Below are positions 8,371 to 17,148 of a DNA stretch of 64,000 nucleotides, in pieces. The DNA lies in NCBI GenBank assembly GCA_963678205.1, contig OY782760.1:930001-994000 (forward strand), given 5' to 3'. Made by a program: the position numbers and the translations under genes. The notes under the pieces are model-generated. The model ran no database searches and had not been told where the DNA came from. It saw nothing but the letters and a program-made list of their open reading frames with translations. The stretch's first letter is position 1. Each line of letters begins with the position of its first letter. The DNA is from G963556115 sp963678205 (lineage in GTDB: Bacteria > Planctomycetota > SZUA-567).

Positions 8371-9357
8371 TTATTTTAATAGTCTAGGAGGTGGTATGGT
8401 TGGCGTCATTCTTCGTAGTTGTATACCAAAGTGCTGGTTTACAATTACAACCTCACCCTCAGAAAATTTTGTGTTTTCTGCACATACATCTAAAAATTCC
8501 CCAGCAAATTTTTTAAACTCAATAATTGAACCAGGGGCAAGTTCTTTTACATTCTCAACTCTCATCTTAGTTGTGGCAAGTACTACAATGACAGGGACAG
8601 GAAGCTTTTGAGCTATACTTGCATTTCTGTTCTTAATTCGTTTTGGCTTTGAATGCCCTGTAGTGTCGACTATAGCACCAACCTGATCATTTCCAACAAT
8701 ATCTTCTTTAGTCTGTATGCTTGCTTGTTCTTCCATTCCGGTACAGGATAAACTCATGAATATTCTGATATTTACGGGAGAAAGACCCTCTATTGTTAGT
8801 TGACCATTTGAGCAGAGCATGTCCTCAGAGCCAAATTTTTCGTCAAGATTTATGTTTGCGGGATCTAGAATTTCGTTACTTACAACTGAGAAATTGATTT
8901 TTCCCCCTGCTTTTTCTTCTCCTCTTAATGCTTGAGCTCCTTGCTGAGCTAGAGTACTTGCAAGTTCACCATATGCATCCATTGCTTCATCATCAAGCTT
9001 AGTTCCTTCAATATCAGGTTCTGTTCCCATTGCCAAAGCTAGAAAGAATGCAATTGCACCTTTTGCACCTGATTCAGGAAGGAGTATATAAATTTTGCCG
9101 TTTCTATCTCCGCTCCATGTAATTTCTGTTACGACCTGTGCTTCAGTTTCTTCGTCAAGAGCTTCCCGAGGAGTAATAAAATTGCAGTCATTTATGCTTG
9201 ATAAAACACCTTTTCCGATAAAAGTTGCTACGCCTTCAAAGCCACTGTTTGTAAACACTCTTGTAAGATGTTCACCTGTCTGCAATATGTTTTGAGGAAT
9301 TCTGCTGAATCCCTCAGATTCTCCAAGGAGTTCATTTAGATCATCTAACTCACTCAT
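8371..9357 (-). CDS. FliN/FliY-type flagellar switch protein
   Basis: 328 residues, far longer than FliN (~130). The last ~75 residues are a SpoA/FliN domain: QKLPVPVIVVLATTKM, then ELAPGSIIEFKK and the terminal VVIVNQHFGIQLRRM. The preceding part resembles the CheC-like region of FliY, including a GRI-type strand 'RNGKIYILLPESG' and the helix DEAMDAYGELASTLAQQ. CheC phosphatase helices carry ExxN; here Asn is Ser, so phosphatase activity is doubtful. The protein would form the C-ring with FliM and switch motor direction. It lies 26 nt downstream of fliM. I leave the symbol empty because fliN and fliY both fit. Confidence 0.85.
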   Translation of the reverse strand: MSELDDLNELLGESEGFSRIPQNILQTGEHLTRVFTNSGFEGVATFIGKGVLSSINDCNFITPREALDEETEAQVVTEITWSGDRNGKIYILLPESGAKGAIAFFLALAMGTEPDIEGTKLDDEAMDAYGELASTLAQQGAQALRGEEKAGGKINFSVVSNEILDPANINLDEKFGSEDMLCSNGQLTIEGLSPVNIRIFMSLSCTGMEEQASIQTKEDIVGNDQVGAIVDTTGHSKPKRIKNRNASIAQKLPVPVIVVLATTKMRVENVKELAPGSIIEFKKFAGEFLDVCAENTKFSEGEVVIVNQHFGIQLRRMTPTIPPPRLLK

Positions 9358-9383
9358 TCGCTCTTTTTCCTGTATCTTGTATA

Positions 9384-10445
9384 TTAAGGGGTATCTGCAA
9401 TACCAGCGTTTTTAGAAATTTTGAATGCTTTAAAATTATTATATGTACCTGATGTACCTCGATATTTAGGTTTGCCGTCTATTGTCATTAGGAGTGAATC
9501 ATTTACTTTCTTCCTAGTTGTGACAATATCTCCAGGTTTTAAATTCAATAATTGGTGCATTGTCATATGTGATTCCGCAAGATAGGTTATTATTTCTATT
9601 TTTGCTTTATTAACGCCTTCTTCAAGTTTTCTCTTATCAGCTTCTGCATCTGTTGAGCGTCTAGTTGTAAACCATGTTTGAATGGTAGAAAAATTGGCCA
9701 TTACCGGTTCTACAACTGGGAAAGGTACGCATATATTAAGCATACCAGAGCTTTCAGCCATTTTTACTTCAAAGCAGACTAGGATTACAACTTCATTAGG
9801 CGGAACAATCTGCATAAGTTGGGGGTTAGCTTCTTTTGCTGTTACCTCGAAATCTATGTGGAGGATAGGCTGCCAAGCTTCTTGAAGGAATCTTAGGGTT
9901 TCATTGGTCATATACCCAATTAACCGCCATTCAATTTCACTCATTTCTCGTTCAGGAAGGTGGGCATCTGTATTACCACCACCTAATAATTTATCTAAAA
10001 TTGGATAAACAATTGAAGGGTTTATCTCTAGTACCATCTGTCCATCAAGGGGCTCGCATGAGAGTAGGTTGAAACAGGTTGGATTTGGTAGACTCATGAT
10101 AAATTCTTGATATGTAAGCTGTTCTACTGATGCTAGTTTGACGTCAACAATTGTACGCAGGTAACTTGAGAGACTTGCACCAAGTTTTCTTGCAAGTACT
10201 TCATGTAGCATTTCCATAGAACGAATTTGGTCTGTACTGACACGTTCAGGTCTTTTGAAATCGTAAATTGCGATTTCAGGGACATTTTCATTATAAGAGT
10301 TGTCAGATGAATTCGAATTAAAGTTTCCTCCGGGAGTGGGAGCACTTCCGGAAAAATTCATTAAATCGTCACCAAAATCTGCTCCACTTTCGTCAACGGA
10401 GGAGAGTAGAGCATCTACTTCATCTTGTGATAGTACATCAGGCAT
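9384..10445 (-). CDS. fliM: Flagellar motor switch protein FliM
   Basis: 353 residues. The N-terminus MPDVLSQDEVDALLSSV is the classic FliM start, with the CheY-P-binding LSQDEVDALL segment. A ~45-residue Ser/Asn-rich linker follows, then the middle CheC-like domain (LLGGGNTDAHLPEREMSEIE for the GGxG/ER motif) and a C-terminal SpoA domain with LLNLKPGDIVTTRK. It forms the middle tier of the C-ring and binds phosphorylated CheY. It sits between the FtsB-like gene (34 nt upstream) and the fliN-like gene (26 nt downstream), all co-directional. Confidence 0.96.
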   Translation of the reverse strand: MPDVLSQDEVDALLSSVDESGADFGDDLMNFSGSAPTPGGNFNSNSSDNSYNENVPEIAIYDFKRPERVSTDQIRSMEMLHEVLARKLGASLSSYLRTIVDVKLASVEQLTYQEFIMSLPNPTCFNLLSCEPLDGQMVLEINPSIVYPILDKLLGGGNTDAHLPEREMSEIEWRLIGYMTNETLRFLQEAWQPILHIDFEVTAKEANPQLMQIVPPNEVVILVCFEVKMAESSGMLNICVPFPVVEPVMANFSTIQTWFTTRRSTDAEADKRKLEEGVNKAKIEIITYLAESHMTMHQLLNLKPGDIVTTRKKVNDSLLMTIDGKPKYRGTSGTYNNFKAFKISKNAGIADTP

Positions 10446-10479
10446 ATCTGTTCACTTTATTCAAAATTTACTAAAAGAA

Positions 10480-10776
10480 TTAGAGTACATACTCTCCTTC
10501 TTCGCCTTTTAGCAATTGTTCTCTAATTGCTTCCTCAACTGCTTCTGGGTCGCCTCTTCTTAATTCATCGGCTTTAATTCTGTATGCTTTAAGTTCATCA
10601 TACATATTTTCAACTCTATTTTCTGCTTCCATTAGTTCAATATTCATTTTTTCTGCTGAATGTCTTGCTGGAAGACAGAGAAAAATATACATTGAAACAG
10701 CTATCGCTACTAATAGTAGCGCTGCTGCTCCACCATCCCAGAATGGATTGTAATCTTCGTCATAATTAGTCATCAT
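10480..10776 (-). CDS. Septum-formation initiator (FtsB/DivIC)-like small membrane protein
   Basis: 98 residues. One transmembrane helix (about 16-35, AAALLLVAIAVSMYIFLCLP) is followed by a charged coiled coil. The C-terminus RRGDPEAVEEAIREQLLKG with GEEGE resembles the closing motif of FtsB/DivIC proteins ('DPEYIEEIAREKLGMVKPGE'-like). Such proteins bridge FtsL and FtsQ in the divisome, outside the cytoplasm. Here it heads the fliM-fliN operon, so a flagellar-basal role is also possible. The start is one of two adjacent ATGs after AAAGGG. Confidence 0.6.
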   Translation of the reverse strand: MMTNYDEDYNPFWDGGAAALLLVAIAVSMYIFLCLPARHSAEKMNIELMEAENRVENMYDELKAYRIKADELRRGDPEAVEEAIREQLLKGEEGEYVL

Positions 10777-10844
10777 ACCCTTTTATCGACTGATAGGATG
10801 CCTGAACTTTAATGAGAATGTGATAATATATTTGAATAAAATTA

Positions 10845-10875
10845 ATCCGCCTTATCTGATATAGACAAGGCGGAT
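10845..10875 (-). terminator. Terminator downstream of pyk
   Basis: Perfect 9-bp stem (ATCCGCCTT with AAGGCGGAT) with a 13-nt loop, about 75 nt past the pyk stop on the minus strand, followed by TTAATTTTATTC. Confidence 0.7.
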
Positions 10876-10949
10876 ATAATATTGTTATTAATAATAATTC
10901 AGAGTAGATTTATTTAAGAAATTAAATCTTATTTTAAAGCGAATTAGGG

Positions 10950-12365
10950 TTATTTATTATTTATACATTTTTTTGGGGTGTTTATTTCGATTAAGTTTGC
11001 GCCATTGGTTCTTTCTGGTGAACTGGCAAGAATAAGCACTTGATCGTCTTCTGATACTAATCCTAGGTTTATCAGCTGAGCCATTGCTTGAGTTACAAGT
11101 GAGTCTGTATTCTGGTTACGTTCTGTATAAAAAGGAATAATACCGTAGCTTAGAGCAAGCTCTCTTGCAACCCTTTTATCGTGAGTTCTAGCGCATACAG
11201 GAACTTTGCTTCTATATGATGAAACATATTTGGTTGAATAACCTGTGGTTGTATCTGATAAAATAGCTTTTACCCCCAAATCTAGAGCACTATGTACAGC
11301 TGTTTTTGCCAAGTAGTTACTTATTCTATGGCTATGCTCATCGCTATAGAACTCATGTTCTCTCAGTTCTTCAGTATTTTCCTCAATTTTACAGGCAATC
11401 TCACACATCACTTTTACTGATTCGCGTGGGTACTTTCCGTATGCAGTCTCTCCACTGAGCATAAGTGCATCTGTACCATCGAGTACTGCATTTGCAATAT
11501 CGCTTACTTCTGCTCTAGTTGGTCTTGGATTGTCGATCATAGAGTGCAGCATCTGAGTAGCAGTGATTACCGGGCAAGCTCTAGTAATGCATTTGTCGAT
11601 CATTTTTTTCTGAATAAGTGGCACCTCTGCAGCAGGTATTTCAATGCCTAGATCCCCTCTGGCAATCATAATTCCATAAACGCAATCAAGAATTTCATCA
11701 ATGTTATCAATACCTTCTCGGTTTTCAATCTTAGCAATAATTTTAACAGGGCTATTGTGAGTATCTAGGATGCTCTGAACTGCCATTACGTCGTCACGGT
11801 TTCTAACAAAAGAGTGCGCTATGAAATCAATATCATGGGTTATTGCAAATTCAATATATTCTCTATCTTTTGCAGTAAGCGACGGTAATGACAGGTGTAC
11901 TCCAGGAACATTTAGACTCTTCTTGTTTCCTATTGTCCCTCCATCAATGGCCTCACACACTAATTCGTTACTTTTCTTCTCTTTTACCTGTAGTTTTGTT
12001 GCGCCGTCATCAATAAGAATATCTGTGCCGACTTCAAGTTCATCAATAAGTCCAGCGAAACTTACACTGAAGCTCCCTTCCTCACCTCCATCTCTTGTAA
12101 GTCGAATGATATCTTTGTCGTTAAGTACTATATCTTCTGAGATATTGGTTGTTCTAATTTCTGGTCCTTTGGTGTCAAGAAGCAAGGCTATTTCATCTGA
12201 AACGGCCCTCACATTGTTGACGACTTTCAAAGTGTCATGTGGTGTTTGGTGTGCAGTGTTGAGTCTTACAATATTCATCCCTGCTTTATATAGAGATTCA
12301 ATAAACTCTGGGTCACAATTTCTGTCTGAAACTGTTGCGATAATCTTTGTTTTTTTGCGTTGCAT
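10950..12365 (-). CDS. pyk: Pyruvate kinase
   Basis: 471 residues. It transfers phosphate from PEP to ADP, the last step of glycolysis. Signatures: TKIIATVSDRN start, IVRLNTAH (usually NFSH), LLDTKGPEIRT, the B domain, IIAKIENREGIDNIDEIL with the catalytic Lys, GIMIARGDLGIEIPAAEVP, TRAEVSDIANAVLDGTDA and LSGETAYGKYP. Length is normal for the single-C-domain form. AAAGG about 13 nt upstream is the likely ribosome site. It lies downstream of the ROK regulator gene on the same strand but is separated from it by a terminator-like hairpin. Confidence 0.95.
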   Translation of the reverse strand: MQRKKTKIIATVSDRNCDPEFIESLYKAGMNIVRLNTAHQTPHDTLKVVNNVRAVSDEIALLLDTKGPEIRTTNISEDIVLNDKDIIRLTRDGGEEGSFSVSFAGLIDELEVGTDILIDDGATKLQVKEKKSNELVCEAIDGGTIGNKKSLNVPGVHLSLPSLTAKDREYIEFAITHDIDFIAHSFVRNRDDVMAVQSILDTHNSPVKIIAKIENREGIDNIDEILDCVYGIMIARGDLGIEIPAAEVPLIQKKMIDKCITRACPVITATQMLHSMIDNPRPTRAEVSDIANAVLDGTDALMLSGETAYGKYPRESVKVMCEIACKIEENTEELREHEFYSDEHSHRISNYLAKTAVHSALDLGVKAILSDTTTGYSTKYVSSYRSKVPVCARTHDKRVARELALSYGIIPFYTERNQNTDSLVTQAMAQLINLGLVSEDDQVLILASSPERTNGANLIEINTPKKCINNK

Positions 12366-12438
12366 ATAAATTTAAAACCTTTCTTTGTTTCAAATAGTGA
12401 TACTTTACTCCATATTCAGTATCCTCCTGACATGACAA

Positions 12439-12462
12439 AACCCTACTGCAAGCAGTCGGGTT
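12439..12462 (-). terminator. Terminator between ROK regulator and pyk
   Basis: Hairpin AACCCTACTG/CAGTCGGGTT with one wobble pair and a tight CAAG loop; the minus-strand side runs into TTTTG. It separates the regulator transcript from pyk. Confidence 0.6.
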
Positions 12463-12632
12463 CTTGTTTCATGATAAGTGCAAAATATTTAAGAAGATAT
12501 ACCTAAAATAAAGTCATGAATAGTATAATTAACTTGAGATGAATTATACACAAATTACAGGCAATTGCAAATAAATCATATGATTATAAGTATTGGCATG
12601 AGGTGATGAGAATTATTAAAGTGAAAGTATGG

Positions 12633-13823
12633 TTATGATTGTTTTGTATCAGAAATAAGAATATGGAATAATTTTTCAGATGCTGACTTTGCTACTCCAT
12701 ATCTACGGCTTATAGGGGTTTTAGCAATTATACAATTATCAACCAGTTCTTGTAATGCATCGTTGGAGATATGTTTTTTTATTATTTCTAATACATCGTG
12801 ACCTTCTATTTCCAGCATACGAGCGTGCAGTAGTACTGCTTGCGGATTGAGCATGTTTATAGCTATTGCTAGTGCTTTGGCTATATTTTTGCAGATGTTG
12901 TCTATTACTTTTATTATGTCTTTGTCAGAATTGTCAAGATATAAAACAATGTCTTCAAATGATAGGTCTTTTTTCATTACTTTACTTGCTTCATTTATCA
13001 GCGCTGTATCTGACGCTAGTACTTCAAAGCATCCTCTTTTACCGCAGGCGCATACGGGGCCATTATCAACTATTGATACGTGCCCGAGCTCTCCCGCAAA
13101 ACCTTTACTGCCGTTTATTAGAAGATTACTGCTTATGATCCCAAGCCCAAACCCTTCGCTGAGATCAATCGCAACAACGTCACTCAACTGATTGTAGCGT
13201 GGATCTATGCATTGAGCTAGGCAGAGGGCACGCTCTTCTTGAATTGTTTTAGGAAAATAGTTTGTCCCTTCACAGATATCTAGTGCAGGTTTTTTGCCGT
13301 TTAAAAATTTTATATTTGGTGATAGTTTGACATAGTGTTCGTCTTCTTTTATCATTCCTGGTATACTTAACCCAAGTGCAATAGTCGCATTTTTTGAGAA
13401 ATTTTTTGAGACATTTTCTACATTTTCTCGAATCTTAAGTATTAGTTGTGTGTAATCACTAGGAGTGGCAAATTTTTTTTCGCCGTCAAAGATATGTTGA
13501 CCATTTGGGCTACAGGCTGCAACTCTAGTATGTGATATTCCAATTAATACGATAATAATGCCAATTTTCTTGTTGTTTAGTTTGTAATGTTTGCTGGGGC
13601 GACCTTTGCCTGCGGCTTCTTCACTAGCAATTTCTATAATTATATCATCTTTAGTCAAGCTATCCATTAATTTTGCCATTGTTGTTGCACTAAGACCGAG
13701 GATAGTGGTTATTTCCGCTCTAGAAAGGCTTTCATGTGTCCATAATGCCTGGAGCACTTCTGCAATGTTAACTTTTCTGACAGTTGCTGGGGTTGCAGAT
13801 TTTGTTATACGTTTTTTAATCAT
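12633..13823 (-). CDS. ROK-family transcriptional regulator
   Basis: 396 residues from ATG 13823; the frame is open 16 codons further to a TTG, but AAGG lies nine bases before this ATG. Residues ~15-75 form a winged helix-turn-helix (VNIAEVLQALWTHESLSRAE, ITTILGLSATTMAKLMDSL, GKGRPSKHYKL). The rest is a ROK sugar-kinase-like domain with GELGHVSIVDNGP and the zinc motif CACGKRGCFE. XylR/NagC-type ROK repressors sense sugars. It is divergent from the sugar ABC transporter starting at 14933, which it may control (inference from position). The kinase phosphate loop is weak, so it is probably a regulator only. Confidence 0.85.
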   Translation of the reverse strand: MIKKRITKSATPATVRKVNIAEVLQALWTHESLSRAEITTILGLSATTMAKLMDSLTKDDIIIEIASEEAAGKGRPSKHYKLNNKKIGIIIVLIGISHTRVAACSPNGQHIFDGEKKFATPSDYTQLILKIRENVENVSKNFSKNATIALGLSIPGMIKEDEHYVKLSPNIKFLNGKKPALDICEGTNYFPKTIQEERALCLAQCIDPRYNQLSDVVAIDLSEGFGLGIISSNLLINGSKGFAGELGHVSIVDNGPVCACGKRGCFEVLASDTALINEASKVMKKDLSFEDIVLYLDNSDKDIIKVIDNICKNIAKALAIAINMLNPQAVLLHARMLEIEGHDVLEIIKKHISNDALQELVDNCIIAKTPISRRYGVAKSASEKLFHILISDTKQS

Positions 13824-14932
13824 CTTTTTTGCCTTAATTGAGTATTGCTCAGTATAATTTATTTTGTGCAAAGTTTACGCAGTTTAATGTATTTCCTGTT
13901 TATAATCAATACATTGTTATTTTCTAGTCAAACTTTTTTTAATTAAAATATACAATATTGTCAATATAAATTTGCATTTTTCGCATTAACAATAATACAG
14001 GATTTTTATGTTAAAACAGCTATTCTGTTGAAAATGATCGATAATTAGTAAATTTGCTAATGGTTATAGATTAATTTTTTTTTGCTTTCAATAATATTCT
14101 CTGCATTAAGTACCTTAATAATACTCTTAACCTTTCGTATAGAATATCCCATAAATTAAGAGAATGCAAGTATTTTTTAACCTTTATTTAAAAAATACTT
14201 GCATAAGATTATTTACATGGTATTTTATTAATATCAAAACTAAATATTAAAAAATGAGTAATTGAGTAAGTAATGTGTTTGGTGTTGATACTATCGGCAG
14301 TACTCCTTTCCTCTTGATGAGAATGGCATGACACTTGATATGTTGGATAAAATTAAGGGACATTTAAATGCTTACACTTGGTTGAAGGATGACCATACTT
14401 CCAGTCCAAAGGTAATCGCCTTGACTGAAACTGTAAAGAAGATGAATAACTCATACCGCGATAAAATTAGCGGAATATATAGTTTTGGCGGGCAGTATAG
14501 GGCAATTGATTTTGGCAATGTGATGAAAGATTTAATTGAAATTAGAAAAAGTGTAATTGCAGAATAACTTTTTATTGTTGAAAAAAGAAGGATAAAAAAG
14601 AAGAATATTTAATAGGGCAATATTTTATGTTTCATGAGTATGTTTTTAGCAGAAGAGTATAATACGTGGGGATGAGTAGTACTGGTATGTGTTCAAATTG
14701 CTAGCTTGATTTATTATTTATGATTTTTTTTTGTAGTAAAAAAAGAATAAAAATGTAATATGAGTCCTAGTTGTTTAATTATATAAGTTATTTTTTGTTG
14801 ACTTAATTTCGTATAGTATTGTTTGTTGTTGTTAATGTTAAGTCTGTTAATTTCAGACTTTTAATTAATTTTAGATGTTGTTGTTTGTTGGGCTATGCCC
14901 TCGGGTTACTTTTTTGTTTTTAAGGAGACATC
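13824..14932. other. Long AT-rich intergenic region upstream of the sugar transporter
   Basis: 1.1 kb between the divergent ROK regulator and ABC transporter genes. Very AT-rich. It holds a gene fragment (14289-14567, listed separately) and, near 14652, a TATAATACGTGG string that also occurs just upstream of the chemoreceptor gene at 18922. No other gene is supported. Confidence 0.5.
14289..14567 (+). pseudogene. Probable C-terminal remnant of a lost gene
   Basis: After a TGA the frame reads YYRQYSFPLDENGMTLDML and continues with protein-like composition to 14567 (about 92 codons; 79 from the internal ATG at 14328). No ribosome-binding site precedes the ATG, and the protein-like sequence extends upstream of it to the stop, so this looks like the tail of a truncated gene rather than a complete small gene. 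The family is not recognised. Flanking DNA is non-coding and AT-rich. Confidence 0.4.
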
Positions 14933-15880
14933 ATGTTGAAGATTCGTATTTCTGCAATTCTTGTTGCTTTAGTAATGCTCTTCTCACTATCTGCATCTGC
15001 TAAAGAAAAGGTATTTGTAATGGTTCCTAAAGGTGTGCATCCATACTATGAGCCATGTTATGAAGGATTTGCTGCAGCAGGTAAGAAGTTTGGGGTAAAG
15101 ACTGAATATGTTGCACCTCAAGATTTTCAGCTACCACTTCAGGTAAAGGTTATTGAAAATTTGATTGTACGTAAGGTTGACGGCATTGCAATTTCTGCTC
15201 TTGATAATGAAGGTCTTATCGATGTGATTAAGCAGGCTATGGATGCTGGTATCAAGATTGTGTGTTTTGATGCAGATGCTCCTTCAAGTGAACGTTTAAG
15301 CTATATCGGTACAGTTAACAAGACTGCAGGAGAAGTAGGGGCTGAGCAGATGGTAAAATATATTGGCAAAAAAGGAGATATTGCTGTTCTTCAAGGTGGT
15401 CTTGGTGCAAGTAATCTTAATATGCGTTTTGCTGGTTTCAAGTCAAAGCTTGCTGAGATTGCTCCAGATATGAAGATTGTAGCTAGAGAAGATAATGAAG
15501 GTAAGTTTGAGTTAGCAACTAACAAGACTGAAGCTCTACTTGGTGCATATCCAAGTTTGAAAGGAGTATTTAGCGTTTCAGCTGAAGGTGCTCCAGGCGC
15601 TGCAATTGCTATTGAAGATGCAGGAAAAGAAGGTAAAATTATTATAGGTGGTTTTGATGATCTTCCAGATACTATCGAAGCTATCAAAGCTGGTACAGTA
15701 CAGTTCTGTCTTGCTCAGATGACTTATAAAATGGGTTGGTTGTCAGTGACTGAACTTCTAAAAGCATGTGAAGGTCAAAAAATTCCTTCTGAAATTGATA
15801 CTGGTATGATGGTTATTACAAAAGATAATGCTGACACTTATATGAAACAGATGCAGGAAGAGACACAGAAGTTGCAGTAA
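14933..15880 (+). CDS. Sugar ABC transporter substrate-binding protein (RbsB-like)
   Basis: 315 residues. A Sec signal peptide (MLKIRISAILVALVMLFSLS, cleavage likely after ASA) precedes a Peripla_BP_4 domain: VFVMVPKGVHPYYEPCYEGF, then GIAISALDNEGLIDVIKQA, IKIVCFDADAPSSERLSYIG, GAPGAAIAIEDAGK and GGFDDLPDTIEAIKAG. It would bind a pentose/hexose or related compound in the periplasm and deliver it to the downstream permease. TAAGGAGACATC precedes the ATG. First gene of the transporter operon, divergent from the ROK regulator. The precise sugar cannot be read from the sequence. Confidence 0.93.
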   Translation: MLKIRISAILVALVMLFSLSASAKEKVFVMVPKGVHPYYEPCYEGFAAAGKKFGVKTEYVAPQDFQLPLQVKVIENLIVRKVDGIAISALDNEGLIDVIKQAMDAGIKIVCFDADAPSSERLSYIGTVNKTAGEVGAEQMVKYIGKKGDIAVLQGGLGASNLNMRFAGFKSKLAEIAPDMKIVAREDNEGKFELATNKTEALLGAYPSLKGVFSVSAEGAPGAAIAIEDAGKEGKIIIGGFDDLPDTIEAIKAGTVQFCLAQMTYKMGWLSVTELLKACEGQKIPSEIDTGMMVITKDNADTYMKQMQEETQKLQ

Positions 15881-15925
15881 GTTCCGATGTATAGTGATTT
15901 AAGGGAATTATAGTAGTAAAGATTG

Positions 15926-15979
15926 AGAGCTATATTTATGCTTGTTGATATTTAGCAGTAAATATAGCTCTTTTATTTT
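15926..15979 (+). terminator. Intercistronic hairpin after the binding-protein gene
   Basis: Perfect 13-bp stem (AGAGCTATATTTA with TAAATATAGCTCT), 20-nt loop and T-rich tail, between binding protein and permease. Partial termination here would make binding protein in excess over membrane components, a common arrangement in such operons. Confidence 0.75.
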
Positions 15980-16139
15980 AGAAGAATTAGCAATATGAAG
16001 TTGTATTTCGTAGAGAAATTTATTCCTGTATGTTGATATACTAAAATTGAAAATGGATAAATTATATATTTATAAATAATAGATTATGTGTTGGGTGTGG
16101 CTTTTCTAGTAATTAGAAAAGAGAAAGGTTGTTGTTTGT

Positions 16140-17147
16140 ATGGCAGAAAAAGTAGAATTTAAGGAAGATGGTATTTTGACTCGTATAGTCAGGGCTTCTG
16201 AGTTTGGTATTTTTATTGCCCTTATTCTTATTATTGCGGTTATTACTTACGTGGCACCATCTTTCTTTACGTTTGATAATTTTTATATAGTTTCAAGGCA
16301 GGTTGCGTTTACTGCGATTGTAGCACTAGGAGTAATTTTTGTTATTGTAACCAGCGGTATTGACCTGTCTATTGGTTCTATGATGGGTTTTGTTGGTATT
16401 GTAGGTGGGTTACTTCTTGCTACGGGGATGCCACCGTTGCTTGCTTTTATATTAGCTCTGTTTGCAGGAGCTATATGTGGTTTAATTAATGGTATTATTG
16501 TTGCGTATTTGAACGTAACTCCATTTATTGTAACGCTGGGTATGATGAGTATGGCTGGAGGAGGAATTTATATCCTTACCAGCGGAAATTCAGTTCGAGC
16601 TATTCCAAAATCGTTTATAAAAGTTTTGAGTATGAGTGTGATTGATATAGATTTGGGCTTTGCTGATATGGGAAGGTTCAGGGTCTCTATTGTTGTTATT
16701 ATTTGTCTAGTTCTTGCAATAATTGTTCATGCTATACTTAAATATTCAGTCTTTGGAAGAAGAATATATGCCATAGGCGGTAATGAGGAAGCTACTCGAT
16801 TGTCTGGTATTGATGTAAAAAAAGTCAAACTCATTTGCTATATGCTTTCTTGTACTTTGGCAGGTATTTCAGGTTTACTTTATATCGCTCGTTTTCGCTC
16901 GGCTCAGCCTACTACTGGTCTGGGTGCTGAAATGGATGCAATTGCTGCTTGTGTTATTGGTGGTACATCCCTTATGGGAGGTAGCGGCTCTGTTCTTGGA
17001 GTTATTATCGGTGCGAGTATTATGGGGGTTATTAAGAATGGTTTGGTTCTTATGCAGGTATCATCATATTGGCAGAAATCTGTTATAGGCTTAATTATCG
17101 TTCTGGCTGCGATTGTGGATGTTCTACGTAACAGAAAGAGAGGCTAG
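16140..17147 (+). CDS. Sugar ABC transporter permease (RbsC-like)
   Basis: 335 residues with about nine or ten hydrophobic segments, a BPD_transp_2 permease. Family signatures: VTSGIDLSIGSMMGFVG, NVTPFIVTLGMMSMAGGGIY and the EAA-like ending ACVIGGTSLMGGSGSVLGVI. It forms the inner-membrane channel with the adjacent ATPase. A CTTTTCTA/TAGAAAAG hairpin lies at 16101-16121 just before the AGAAAGG ribosome site. The stop is one nucleotide from the ATPase start. Confidence 0.93.
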   Translation: MAEKVEFKEDGILTRIVRASEFGIFIALILIIAVITYVAPSFFTFDNFYIVSRQVAFTAIVALGVIFVIVTSGIDLSIGSMMGFVGIVGGLLLATGMPPLLAFILALFAGAICGLINGIIVAYLNVTPFIVTLGMMSMAGGGIYILTSGNSVRAIPKSFIKVLSMSVIDIDLGFADMGRFRVSIVVIICLVLAIIVHAILKYSVFGRRIYAIGGNEEATRLSGIDVKKVKLICYMLSCTLAGISGLLYIARFRSAQPTTGLGAEMDAIAACVIGGTSLMGGSGSVLGVIIGASIMGVIKNGLVLMQVSSYWQKSVIGLIIVLAAIVDVLRNRKRG

Positions 17148-17148
17148 C

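Noticed and set aside
12847..13191. Long open frame antisense to the ROK regulator
   Set aside because: Opposite-strand shadow of a well-supported gene; no ribosome site and no protein-like motifs. The same applies to other antisense frames over pyk, purD, argG and the chemoreceptors.
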